64,000 nucleotides of DNA from Aquaspirillum sp. LM1 (GTDB lineage: Bacteria; Pseudomonadota; Gammaproteobacteria; Burkholderiales; Aquaspirillaceae), in the NCBI RefSeq assembly GCF_002002905.1, contig NZ_CP019509.1, forward strand, positions 868,001 through 932,000, in the 5' to 3' direction. Position 1 is the first letter of the stretch. Each line of letters opens with the position of its first letter. The position numbers and the translations under genes are program-made. Shown piece after piece: positions 56,176 through 64,000 of the stretch. The notes under the pieces were generated by a model that searched no databases, had not been told where the DNA came from, and saw nothing but the letters and a program-made list of their open reading frames with translations.

Positions 56176-57261
56176 TCAGCCGTTTTCGTCCTGTTGCGCC
56201 TCACGCGCCAGCAATGCCCGCTTGCGTTCCACCCCCCAGCGATAACCCGAGATGCTGCCATCGTGGCGCACCACCCGATGACAGGGAATCGCCACCGCCA
56301 GCGCATTGGCTGCACACGCGCCCGCCACGGCGCGCACGGCGCTGGGTGCGCCAATGCGCTGGGCAATCTCGCTGTAACTGGCGGTCATGCCGGGCGGAAT
56401 CTCCCGTAGCGCCTGCCATACCCGCTGCTGAAACGCCGTGCCACGAATATCCAGCGGCAAATCCAGCCCCACCTTGGGGCAGTCAACCCACCCCACCACC
56501 TGCGCCATCCACTGTTCAAATCCGGCATCACCGCCCAGCAGCGTTGCCTTGGGAAAGCGCGCCTGCAGGTTGCGCACCAGTGCGTCGGGGTCGTCCCCCA
56601 GCAGGATGGCGCACACCCCACGCGCACTGGCAGCCAGCAGAATCGCCCCCAGCGAACATTGCCCCACAGCAAAACGCAGCTGCTCGGCCACGCCGCCAGC
56701 CTGGTAGTGGCTGGGGGTCATGCCCAGCAGTTGGGTCGATGTTTGGTAAAAATGCCCGCTGGACTGATAACCGGCCTGATACAGCGCATCGCTCACCCTG
56801 GCGTGCTGGCCCAGCGCCTCCCGCACCCGCGCCGCCCGCAGCGCCTGGGCGTAGGCATGGGGTGTCACCCCGGTCACCGCCTTGAACACCCGATGCAGAT
56901 AATGTGGGCTCATCCCGGCCTGTTCTGCCAGCCAGGCCAGGCTGGGCGGCGTGTCAGCGGCTTCCATCAGCCGGCACAAACCGGCAATCCGCTCGGCGTG
57001 CTGCGCCGCCAGCGGCGGCTGCTCTGGCTTGCAGCGCCGGCAGGGCCGAAATCCTGCCAGCCTGGCGGCATCGCCAGTCAGAAAAAAGCGGACATGCTCA
57101 GGACGCGGCGTGCGCGCACCACACGTGGGGCGGCAGTACACGCCGGTGCTGGTCACCGCATAGTAAAACAGCCCCTCGGCAGCAGGGTCGCGCGCCAGCA
57201 GTTGCGCCCAGCGCGGGTCTTGCCGGGTGGCCTCGGCCAGGCGTTCGGTGTCTTGGGACAT
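56176..57261 (-). CDS. ada: Bifunctional DNA-repair methyltransferase/transcriptional activator Ada
   Basis: Adaptive-response protein of 361 aa. The N-terminal zinc domain has four Cys: C43 and C47 (VYCRPTCGARTP), C74 and C77 (CRRCKPEQ), where methyl phosphotriesters are repaired and activation is triggered. An AraC-type helix-turn-helix follows (residues about 90-185, MSPHYLHRVFKAVTGVTPHAY). The C-terminal O6-methylguanine methyltransferase has PCHRVV. The ATG at 57261 (MSQDTERLAEATRQDPRW) is the family-like start; the upstream frame is not plausible. A strong hairpin separates it from ssuA. Confidence 0.95.
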   Translation of the reverse strand: MSQDTERLAEATRQDPRWAQLLARDPAAEGLFYYAVTSTGVYCRPTCGARTPRPEHVRFFLTGDAARLAGFRPCRRCKPEQPPLAAQHAERIAGLCRLMEAADTPPSLAWLAEQAGMSPHYLHRVFKAVTGVTPHAYAQALRAARVREALGQHARVSDALYQAGYQSSGHFYQTSTQLLGMTPSHYQAGGVAEQLRFAVGQCSLGAILLAASARGVCAILLGDDPDALVRNLQARFPKATLLGGDAGFEQWMAQVVGWVDCPKVGLDLPLDIRGTAFQQRVWQALREIPPGMTASYSEIAQRIGAPSAVRAVAGACAANALAVAIPCHRVVRHDGSISGYRWGVERKRALLAREAQQDENG

Positions 57262-57376
57262 GACGATGGGATGACTGCGTGAGGAAGATGACTGGAAGTG
57301 TAAGCAGGATGGGCGGGAGGCGCACTCTGGATCTTGCGCTTGAATTTTTTTCAGCGGGGAACCGCCCGGATAAGGC

Positions 57377-57416
57377 GCTGCCCCGGACCATGCCCGCACG
57401 CATGGTCCGGGGCAGC
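57377..57416 (-). terminator. Long perfect hairpin after ssuA
   Basis: GCTGCCCCGGACCATG (57377-57392) pairs perfectly with CATGGTCCGGGGCAGC (57401-57416), a 16-bp stem 9 bases after the ssuA stop. There is no T-run, but it is the likely end of the operon. Confidence 0.65.
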
Positions 57417-57424
57417 AGGGGGGT

Positions 57425-58393
57425 TTACTTCCCGCCCAGCCCCGTCCAGACAATCTCCTTTACCACCAGCTTTTTCGGAATCAGCTTGAGCTGGTAAAAC
57501 GTATCGGCAATCCGTTGTTGCTCGGCCACCACTTTGGCGTCGAGCGGACGCACGTCATAGGTGCCCCGGTCGGCGGCAATCTTGACAATATTGGCGTCCA
57601 GGCCAATTTGTGACGACAGCTGACTGGCCACTTCCTTCAGGTTCTGTTTGGCCCAGCCATCCAGGCGGGCAAGTTCTTCGACGATCACCTTCACCACTTT
57701 GGCGTTATTGTCGGCGTAGCTGCGCGAAGCCAGATAAAACTGGTGATTGCTGACATGGCCCACGCCATCGGCCACCAGGCGGGCACCCAGCTGTTGTTCG
57801 GCGGCGGCAAAGAATGGGTCCCAGATCACCCAGGCGTCAACGCTGCCGCGTTCGAATGCGGCGCGGGCGTCGGAGGGTGACAGGAAGACGGTTTGCACAT
57901 CCTCATACTTCAGGCCGGCCTTTTCCAGCGCCTTGACCAGCAGGTAGTGCACATTCGAGCCCTTGTTCAGTGCCACCCGCTTGCCTTTCAGGTCATGCAC
58001 CGATTTGATCGGCGAGTCCTTGTGCACAATGATGCCTTCGCCTTTCGGGGCCGGTGGCTCATGGGCCACATACACCAGGTCAGCGCCGGCGGCCTGGGCA
58101 AAAATCGGCGGGGTTTCCCCGGTGGTGCCAAAGTCAACGCTGCCCACGTTCAGCGCTTCCAGCAGTTGCGGGCCACCGGGAAATTCGGCCCATTTCACCT
58201 GAATACCCAGCGGGGCCAGGCGTTTTTCCAGCGTGCCTTGGGCCTTGAGCAGCACCAGCGTGCCGTATTTCTGATAGCCAATCCGCAGGGTATCGCTGCC
58301 GGCGGCCCAACTGGGCGCGGGCAAGGCCAGGCTGAGCGCCAGGGTGGTCAGTGCGCCGAGCAGGCGGCGGCGGGTAAGGGTGAATGCAGTCAT
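57425..58393 (-). CDS. ssuA: Aliphatic sulfonate ABC transporter substrate-binding protein
   Basis: Periplasmic binding protein of 322 aa for alkanesulfonates. The signal peptide starts MTAFTLTRRRLLGALTTLALSLALP and is cut near ALA-like text before GSDTLRIGYQKYG; the RRR pair suggests possible Tat export. RIGYQKYGTLVLLKAQGTLEK, LNVGSVDFGTTGETPPIFAQAAG and the C-terminal LIPKKL are typical of SsuA. Last gene of ssuD-amidohydrolase-ssuA. The permease (ssuC) and ATPase (ssuB) genes are absent from this cluster. Confidence 0.92.
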   Translation of the reverse strand: MTAFTLTRRRLLGALTTLALSLALPAPSWAAGSDTLRIGYQKYGTLVLLKAQGTLEKRLAPLGIQVKWAEFPGGPQLLEALNVGSVDFGTTGETPPIFAQAAGADLVYVAHEPPAPKGEGIIVHKDSPIKSVHDLKGKRVALNKGSNVHYLLVKALEKAGLKYEDVQTVFLSPSDARAAFERGSVDAWVIWDPFFAAAEQQLGARLVADGVGHVSNHQFYLASRSYADNNAKVVKVIVEELARLDGWAKQNLKEVASQLSSQIGLDANIVKIAADRGTYDVRPLDAKVVAEQQRIADTFYQLKLIPKKLVVKEIVWTGLGGK

Positions 58394-58408
58394 GGTTCAG
58401 CTCCGTAA

Positions 58409-58438
58409 GGCCTGCCCCGGCGTGCGCCGGGACAGGCC
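58409..58438 (-). other. Intercistronic hairpin between amidohydrolase and ssuA genes
   Basis: GGCCTGCCCCGGCG pairs with CGCCGGGACAGGCC (one mismatch). It could stabilise or end part of the transcript. Confidence 0.5.
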
Positions 58439-58454
58439 ATGCGTTAGGGGGTTG

Positions 58455-59321
58455 TTAGCGGTTCGATGGGGTGGCGGCGTCCAGGCCCAGCAAGCGGGCG
58501 GCGTTGCCGTACAGCACGCGGTCGATCACGTCTTCCTTGAAGCCCAGCGCCAGAAAATCGTCAATCGACTGGCCAATCGGGCGGAACGGATAAGACGAGC
58601 CAAACAGCAGCTGGTCACGCATAAAGCCGTTGGCGGCATCCACATAGCCATGAGCACCGGCCACAAACAGATACATGTCGGGCACCACATACACGTTTTC
58701 ATGGCGGAAGGCCACGCCGACAATGCCGGCAACATTGGGATAAAAACCGTGGTAGCAGACAATCGGCAGCTGCGGAAAAGCCTGCGCCAGCCGGCCAATT
58801 GCTGCCGGGTCGTTGTAGCTGGGGTCGGGGGTGGTCGGACCGGACATGATGAACACCGGCACACCCAGCGCCGCGCAGGCTTCGTACACCGGGTAATAGG
58901 CACGGTCGTCGGCGTGGCGGGCGGGCTGGCCAAAACCAGGCTCCACGTCGATACCGATCAGGCCCAGGGTGTTGACCGCCCGCTCCAGCTCGTCCAGCGC
59001 CGGCTGCACGCCCTGGACAATCGGGTCCACCGCGCCCACGCCAAGCAGCACGTCGTGACCGGCAACAATCTGGTGAATCTGGTCGTTGGGCAGATGCTGG
59101 CCGGGGGTGTGGCGACCGACCACCACGGCGCGGGTCAGCCCGGCCTGGTGGATTTCCTGCAAAAACCCTTCCTGGGTCAGCGACGGGGTGAAATGCTCGT
59201 CATGCTGCGAACCCACCCGACGGTTCAGCCAGCGCGCGGTGGCGTAGGCGGCGGTGCCTGAGGTGGCACCAAAAAAGTCGTGCAGATAGGCTGGCCGGCA
59301 GCGCATGTCGATCACGTTCAT
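58455..59321 (-). CDS. Amidohydrolase-like protein in sulfonate operon
   Basis: Protein of 288 aa with an Amidohydrolase_2 (TIM-barrel) pattern: [22 protein letters not shown] near the C-terminus and [14 protein letters not shown] in the middle. The usual N-terminal HxH metal motif is replaced by RCRP, and the usual GSDYP aspartate by a serine (GSSYP), so the standard metal site looks lost or altered. It overlaps ssuD by 4 bp and precedes ssuA, so it is part of the sulfonate operon. It may act on a sulfonate-derived product; that is inference. Confidence 0.75.
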   Translation of the reverse strand: MNVIDMRCRPAYLHDFFGATSGTAAYATARWLNRRVGSQHDEHFTPSLTQEGFLQEIHQAGLTRAVVVGRHTPGQHLPNDQIHQIVAGHDVLLGVGAVDPIVQGVQPALDELERAVNTLGLIGIDVEPGFGQPARHADDRAYYPVYEACAALGVPVFIMSGPTTPDPSYNDPAAIGRLAQAFPQLPIVCYHGFYPNVAGIVGVAFRHENVYVVPDMYLFVAGAHGYVDAANGFMRDQLLFGSSYPFRPIGQSIDDFLALGFKEDVIDRVLYGNAARLLGLDAATPSNR

Positions 59322-60469
59322 GCTGCCTCCTGTTCCACCGCCGGGGCATCCGCCAGGGTGCTGGCGTCAAATGGCCCACCGGTGACAATCTTGCCCTGCG
59401 GGCGCAGCTCGGCCTTGCCCGGCAGCAGCGGAAACACCAGTTCGGCAAAGCGGTAGGCTTCTTCCAGATGCGGGTAGCCGGACAACACAAAGCTGTCCAC
59501 GCCCAGGTCGGCGTATTCCTTCAGCCGCGCCGCCACGGTGTGCGGGTCACCCACCAGCGCAGTGCCGGCACCGCCACGCACCAGACCCACCCCGGCCCAC
59601 AGATTGGGGCTGACTTCCAGCTGGTCGCGCCGACCCTTGTGCAGGGCCGTCATGCGCCGCTGCCCTTCCGAATCCATCTGCGCGTAGCGCGCCTGCACCT
59701 TGGCAATGGTGTCGTCGTCGATATGTTCAATCAGCGCTTCGGCGGCGGCCCAGGCGGCTTCGCTGGTTTCGCGCACAATCACATGCAGGCGCACGCCAAA
59801 GCGCACGGTGCGGCCATATTTGGCGGCGCGGGCGCGCACGTCGGCAATTTTTTCCGCCACGGCGGCTGGGGGTTCGCCCCAAGTCAGATAGGCGTCAACA
59901 TGCTCGGCAGCCAGCTCGTGCGCGGCAGGCGACGAGCCGCCAAAGTAAATCCCCGGATGCGGGGTTTGCACTGGTGGGAAGAAGTTGCGCGCGTCACGCA
60001 CGGTGTGATGCTGGCCGGTAAAGTTGACGGTTTTGCCCGCCAGCAGCTCACGCCAGATGGTCAGGAATTCGCTGGCTTCATCGTAGCGGGCATCATGGTC
60101 AAGAAAAATCCCGTCGCCGGCCAGTTCGACCGCGTCGCCGCCGGCCACCACATTGACCAGCAGACGGCCATTGCTCACCTGGTCCAGCGTGGCGGCCTGA
60201 CGGGCGGCGGCGGTAGGCTGGGTCAGCGCGGTGCGCAGCGCCACCAAGAGCTTGATGCGCTGGGTGACAGTCGCCACGGTAGAGGCGGTCACCCAGGGAT
60301 CGAGGCAGCCGCTGCCGGTGGGAATCAAAATGCCATCGTAGCCAAGCTGGTCCACCGCCACGGCAATCTGGCGCAGGTAGGCATTGGTGGCCGGGCGGGC
60401 GGCATCGGCCTTGCCCAAGTAACGGGTATCGCCCGAGGTGGGCAGGAACCAGAAAATATCAAGACTCAT
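59318..60469 (-). CDS. ssuD: FMNH2-dependent alkanesulfonate monooxygenase
   Basis: Luciferase-like monooxygenase of 383 aa (E. coli SsuD 381) that releases sulfite from C2 and longer alkanesulfonates using FMNH2 and O2. It starts [19 protein letters not shown] and contains [25 protein letters not shown] and [18 protein letters not shown], as in SsuD. The flavin reductase gene (ssuE) is not adjacent. It is the first gene of this operon, with a 4-bp overlap to the next. Confidence 0.96.
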   Translation of the reverse strand: MSLDIFWFLPTSGDTRYLGKADAARPATNAYLRQIAVAVDQLGYDGILIPTGSGCLDPWVTASTVATVTQRIKLLVALRTALTQPTAAARQAATLDQVSNGRLLVNVVAGGDAVELAGDGIFLDHDARYDEASEFLTIWRELLAGKTVNFTGQHHTVRDARNFFPPVQTPHPGIYFGGSSPAAHELAAEHVDAYLTWGEPPAAVAEKIADVRARAAKYGRTVRFGVRLHVIVRETSEAAWAAAEALIEHIDDDTIAKVQARYAQMDSEGQRRMTALHKGRRDQLEVSPNLWAGVGLVRGGAGTALVGDPHTVAARLKEYADLGVDSFVLSGYPHLEEAYRFAELVFPLLPGKAELRPQGKIVTGGPFDASTLADAPAVEQEAA

Positions 60470-60576
60470 CGCGCATTCCTCATTACAGGTGGACAGCCGC
60501 CGGCGGGGCCGACAGTTGCGTCAGGGGATGGCAAGGATTCTAGGCCGCGCCCACCCGCTGGCAGAAATGAGGAAAG

Positions 60577-60592
60577 CTGCAAAGCTTTGCAG
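60577..60592. promoter_or_regulatory. Perfect 16-bp palindrome between ssuD and gntR-type gene
   Basis: CTGCAAAGCTTTGCAG lies 108 bp before ssuD and 88 bp before the GntR gene. It is a likely regulator-binding site; the regulator is not proven. Confidence 0.55.
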
Positions 60593-60679
60593 ATAAAGTT
60601 ATAACCTGTCATGACCAGTTGATCGCCCGACGCGGGTATACTGGCCACACCCTTTGCTGATCCGGACATCGCCTACCCA

Positions 60680-61411
60680 ATGACCTCCCGACTAGACCTC
60701 AGCCAGCCGCTACACGGCCAGATCCGCGACTGGCTACGCGGCGAAATTCTTGCTGGCCGCTACCTGCCATACGCGCGCCTGCCCTCGGAAAAGGCGCTGA
60801 TGAGCCAGTTTGGCGTCAGCCGCATCACCGTGCGCCACGCACTGGGTGTGCTGGCACAAGAAGGCCTGCTCAGCACAGTAGCCGGCAAGGGCAGCTTTGT
60901 CGCTCCGCCCAAACCCGCCCAGGCGCTGGCGCGGCTGCAAGGCTTTGCCGAAGCGATGCACAGCCAGGGGTATCAGGCGTATAACCGGGTGGAATCGCTG
61001 GTCGAACGTCCTGCCAGCGCCACTGTGGCCCGCTGGCTGGCGCTGGCCGAAGGCGCACCAGTCACTGAAATCCGCCGCGTGCGCCACCTGGACGGCGTGC
61101 CAGTGTCGGTGGACCTCACCTATGTGCCGGTGGAGCTGGGCCGGCGGCTGGCGCAGGCAGACCTGGCCGGGCGCGATATCTTTGCCATCTATGAACAGGA
61201 TTACGGCATCGCCCTGGGCTATGCCGAGCTGAGCATCGACGCCGTTGCCGCCAGTGCCGAGCTTGCTACCCGGCTGGAGGTGGCCGAAGGCGCGCCGCTG
61301 ATCCATCTGGAGCGGATGACCTACACCCGCGACGGCCAGCCGCTGGAGCTGGACTGGATTCATTACCGGGGCGATCGTTTCCGCTATCGGCTGCGCATTG
61401 ACCGCGAGTAA
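60680..61411 (+). CDS. GntR-family regulator with UTRA domain (HutC group)
   Basis: Regulator of 243 aa. The N-terminal winged helix is QIRDWLRGEILAGRYLPYARLPSEKALMSQFGVSRITVRHAL (residues about 12-55). The C-terminal UTRA ligand domain spans about 85-240 (EIRRVRHLDGVPVSVDLTYVP, LIHLERMTYTRDGQPLELD). UTRA domains bind small metabolites. It is divergent from the sulfonate operon and probably controls it, perhaps through the palindrome at 60577. CysB/Cbl, the usual regulator of ssu genes, is not encoded here. A TATACT box at 60637 may be its -10. Confidence 0.9.
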   Translation: MTSRLDLSQPLHGQIRDWLRGEILAGRYLPYARLPSEKALMSQFGVSRITVRHALGVLAQEGLLSTVAGKGSFVAPPKPAQALARLQGFAEAMHSQGYQAYNRVESLVERPASATVARWLALAEGAPVTEIRRVRHLDGVPVSVDLTYVPVELGRRLAQADLAGRDIFAIYEQDYGIALGYAELSIDAVAASAELATRLEVAEGAPLIHLERMTYTRDGQPLELDWIHYRGDRFRYRLRIDRE

Positions 61412-61727
61412 GCGGGCCGGCTGACACGGGGGGTTTAACCTGGTCGGCACTGGGCGGCCCTGCTCCATGGCAAGCCCACAGGGGTCACGCGCTCATGGGG
61501 TGCTGCTGCCTGAAGCGGAGGATGACACAGGGACGAAGCCAGCCATAAAAAGGCGCATCGGGATGTGGCCGGCAGGCGGTTTTTTTGCGCAGCACAGGCC
61601 GAAAAAGCTTTCGCCAACCCGAAAAGACTGTGTTACGGTGCCATCATGCAGTGCACCATCCTTCCTGCTCCGCCCTGAGTTGCCCGACCGGATTCAGACA
61701 CCTTCGCCCCTGACTGCGAGACTGCTC
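61412..61727. other. Intergenic region (316 bp) before tpm
   Basis: No gene, repeat or clear terminator seen. The frame of the next gene is open upstream to 61467, but that extension is unlike the family. Confidence 0.4.
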
Positions 61728-62432
61728 ATGTCTGTTTCCCGGCCCCCGCCGGCCACCAGCCGCGACCATGCGCTATGGCAACAATGCTGGCGTGACCGGC
61801 ATATCGATTTTCATCAAGCTGTCCCCAACCCGCTGCTGATGCGCTTCTGGCCTACGCTGGCGGCTGGCGCGCGCGTGCTGGTGCCGTTGTGCGGCAAAAG
61901 CCTCGACATGGGCTGGCTGGCGGCGCAAGGCCATCAGGTGGTGGGGGTGGAGCTTAGCCATCTGGCCATCCGGGCATTCTTTCGCACGCTTCAGCTCAAG
62001 CCGCGCCGGCATGTGGTGGGCGACTTTACCGTATGGGAAAGCGGCCCGTTCCAGCTGTGGTGCGGCGATTATTTTGCCTTGAGCCGCGAGCTGCTTGGGC
62101 CGATTGATGCCGTGTACGACCGCGCCGCGCTGACTGCCCTGCCGGAAGATCTGCGCAGTGCTTACGTGCTGCAGTTGCGCCGCCTGCTGCCTGCGGCGTG
62201 TCCGGTGCTGCTGCTGACGGTGGAAGATGCCGAAGAAGGCGAAAGCGCCGAACAAACGGCAGAGGCCGCCGAGGAAATCGGCACGCTGTTCACCCTGGCG
62301 TTCAGCGTGCAGCTGCGTCATGTGGAAAGCGTCAGCGAGGCGGAGGGTCAGGCTGAACACAAGGTGTATCAGCTGTATACCCAGGTGGAGGGTGAACCGG
62401 CGGCACCATGGGCACCGGCTGGCCCGGTGTAG
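61728..62432 (+). CDS. tpm: Thiopurine S-methyltransferase family protein
   Basis: SAM-dependent methyltransferase of 234 aa. WQQCWRDRHIDFHQAVPNPLLMRFWP, then RVLVPLCGKSLDMGWLAAQGHQVVGVELS (SAM-binding motif I) and YDRAALTALPEDLRSAY are diagnostic of the TPMT family. Bacterial members methylate thiols or, in some cases, selenium and tellurium compounds. The ATG at 61728 starts the conserved region. The C-terminus has an acidic insertion (EDAEEGESAEQTAEAAEE) where shorter members have a tight loop. Confidence 0.92.
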   Translation: MSVSRPPPATSRDHALWQQCWRDRHIDFHQAVPNPLLMRFWPTLAAGARVLVPLCGKSLDMGWLAAQGHQVVGVELSHLAIRAFFRTLQLKPRRHVVGDFTVWESGPFQLWCGDYFALSRELLGPIDAVYDRAALTALPEDLRSAYVLQLRRLLPAACPVLLLTVEDAEEGESAEQTAEAAEEIGTLFTLAFSVQLRHVESVSEAEGQAEHKVYQLYTQVEGEPAAPWAPAGPV

Positions 62433-62480
62433 CAAGCCGCCTGATGGCCCTGTCCTCCGGACGCTTTCCGGGGATGGCCC

Positions 62481-64000
62481 TCAGCCGAACAACTCGTCGA
62501 TCATCGACGGCTGGGCGTCGTCGTGGCCAGTGTCGGCAAACACGGTGGGCTCCAGGCGCTGCGGTTCTTCCGGATAGGTGTGGGCGTGCAGCAGGTGGCT
62601 GGCGTCCAGTTTCATGCTGCTGTCAAACACCACCCAGCAGCCGCGTTTGTCCTGTTTCTTGGCCTGATACATGGCGGCGTCGGCAGCGGCGACCAGCGTG
62701 TCGGCGTCCTTGGCGTGCGAAGGATAGACGGCAATGCCCAGACTGGCGCTGACCCGGCGCTTGACGCCGTCAAATTCAAAGTCGAGCCCGGTGATTTGCT
62801 GCACCACCCGGCGTGACAGCATGGTGGCGTCGTAGGCGCTGGCTTCCGGCAGCAGCACGGCAAATTCATCCCCCCCCAGCCGGCAGAATACTTCGTTTTG
62901 CCGCACGGTTTTATTCACCACCCGGCCAATGTCGATCAGCACTTGGTCGCCGGCGGCGTGACCGTGGCTGTCGTTGATGATCTTGAAGTCGTTCAGGTCA
63001 AAAATCACCAGCGCCATCGGCTGCTCGCGCCGGTCGGCGCGTTTGACCATGCGCTCCAGCTCGGTATCAAAGCGGCGGCGGTTGTAAATGCCGGTGAGGG
63101 TGTCGCGCTCGGCCAGGAAGATGAGCTGTTCGGCGGTGGCGCGTTCGGCGGTGACATCCTCAAAAATCCACAGGCTGCCATGTTCGTTATCGTTGACTTC
63201 CACATGCTGGAAGGCCAGCACCCGCTTATCGTCCAGGCGCAGCTCGTTGCGCGGGGCTTCTTCCTCGCTGGCGTCGTGTGGGGCAAACATCGCCGGCACC
63301 AGGCTGCTGAGGTCTTCGCCAATCAGTTGGTCCACCGACGACAGGCTGAGCATGCGGGCAAACATCGGGTTGGCGTAGGCAATGCGGTGCTGGTGGTCGG
63401 TCAGCACCATGCCGATTGACAGCGAGGAAAACAGCGCGGTCAGCCGGGCACGTTCGCGTTCCACCTCGCGCAGATGGGCTTCGTTCTGCTGCTGCAGCGC
63501 CTGCAGTTCGGCAAATGCCTTGTTCAGTGCCAATTGGTCGTTCTTGATCTGGGTGCAGTCCATCACACTCAGCCGGCAGCCCTGATAAACATCGAGCGCG
63601 CCATAAATCGGGTGCCAGTTGGCCATTAGCCACAGCCAGTGGCCGCTTTGGTGGCGGGCGCGAAATTCAAAGCCCTGGCCCGAGGTGCGCGCCTCAATGG
63701 CGTGGGCCAGGGCGCGGCGCAGGCGCTGGCGGTCGTCGGTGTGGACAATGGTTTCCAGCACCGAGACCTGGGCCATGCATTCTTCACGGGTATAACCGAT
63801 GATGCGTTCCGACGCGCTATTGGTCCAGAACAGCTTGTTGTCCGGGTTGATCCATAATTCCCAGGCGTAGGCGTAGTCGGCAATCGCGTGCAGCATGTTC
63901 TTTTGCGACTGGATTTCGCCAATCTGCTGGCGCAGCGCGTCGCGCATATGGCTGAAATGGCGGGCCAGCTGGCCAATTTCATCGTGGCGTGCTTCCGGAA
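62481..64000 (-). CDS. PAS-GGDEF diguanylate cyclase, 5' end cut by window edge
   Basis: The frame runs past the right edge. At 64000-63900 it reads HDEIGQLARHFSHMRDALRQQI, the end of a HAMP linker, so a membrane sensor part lies outside. Two PAS domains follow (WELWINPDNKLFWTNSASERIIGYTREE; IGMVLTDHQHRIAYANPMFARML), joined by a coiled coil. The GGDEF domain has RLGGDEFAVLLPEA, so it should make c-di-GMP. The inhibitory site, normally RxxD five residues before GGDEF, is RQNE here, so product inhibition may be weak. No EAL domain. The C-terminus ends in a short acidic tail (MIDELFG). Confidence 0.92.
   Translation of the reverse strand, partial: PEARHDEIGQLARHFSHMRDALRQQIGEIQSQKNMLHAIADYAYAWELWINPDNKLFWTNSASERIIGYTREECMAQVSVLETIVHTDDRQRLRRALAHAIEARTSGQGFEFRARHQSGHWLWLMANWHPIYGALDVYQGCRLSVMDCTQIKNDQLALNKAFAELQALQQQNEAHLREVERERARLTALFSSLSIGMVLTDHQHRIAYANPMFARMLSLSSVDQLIGEDLSSLVPAMFAPHDASEEEAPRNELRLDDKRVLAFQHVEVNDNEHGSLWIFEDVTAERATAEQLIFLAERDTLTGIYNRRRFDTELERMVKRADRREQPMALVIFDLNDFKIINDSHGHAAGDQVLIDIGRVVNKTVRQNEVFCRLGGDEFAVLLPEASAYDATMLSRRVVQQITGLDFEFDGVKRRVSASLGIAVYPSHAKDADTLVAAADAAMYQAKKQDKRGCWVVFDSSMKLDASHLLHAHTYPEEPQRLEPTVFADTGHDDAQPSMIDELFG

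Overview
The window is a GC-rich chromosomal segment (high third-position GC almost throughout) from a Gram-negative bacterium. The gene set suggests a betaproteobacterium, most likely of the Neisseriales/Chromobacteriaceae type: aroC, ccoS, smc, yqgE-ruvX, rarA-serS, a riboswitch-controlled gcvTHP operon, pgi-pncC, a yhdP-nit-tldD operon divergent from glnE, ribE and prfC. This placement rests on recognised protein families, not on a marker gene, and no species is claimed. I see no rRNA, tRNA or CRISPR array.

Layout. 1-8.6 kb is housekeeping (aroC, ccoS, an MFS carrier, smc, yqgE, ruvX). 8.55-10.7 kb holds two decayed IS200/IS605-type (TnpB) elements on either side of a subtilisin-like protease gene; their right ends supply the stop codon of ruvX and the altered C-terminus of the protease. 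10.8-13.3 kb has a thioredoxin and two transporters. 13.5-17.1 kb is an AT-rich restriction-modification island (Eco29kI-type GIY-YIG nuclease plus a C5 methyltransferase) inserted into the 3' end of rarA. A 101-bp perfect direct repeat flanks it, rarA is rebuilt with a foreign C-terminus, and the displaced native 3' end survives next to serS. At 18.6-19.9 kb a single gene fuses a Mrr-like nuclease domain to a ParA-type ATPase, followed by an intact IS5-family element. 21.9-26.6 kb is the glycine cleavage operon gcvT-gcvH-gcvP with a tandem glycine riboswitch. 26.8-29.0 kb is accessory: an unknown gene with a duplicated upstream region and an IS4-family element.

29-42 kb carries a MarR/EamA divergon, rarD, pncC, pgi, a hydrolase, a secreted barnase-type RNase with its barstar, an HDOD protein, a HigBA-type toxin-antitoxin pair, ycaO, tldD and a nitrilase. 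42-52 kb has yhdP, glnE, a dispersed inverted repeat, a Fur-box-controlled DUF2325 gene, ribE and prfC. 52-64 kb has small metabolic and transport genes, an HxlR regulator, a frameshifted methyltransferase pseudogene, ada, an incomplete sulfonate operon (ssuD, amidohydrolase-like gene, ssuA) opposite a GntR/UTRA regulator, tpm, and a PAS-GGDEF protein cut by the right edge.

The strongest leads are the restriction-modification insertion that repairs its target gene, the Mrr-ParA fusion, and the IS605 remnants bracketing the protease gene. All calls come from reading sequence and recalled family knowledge; no database search was run.
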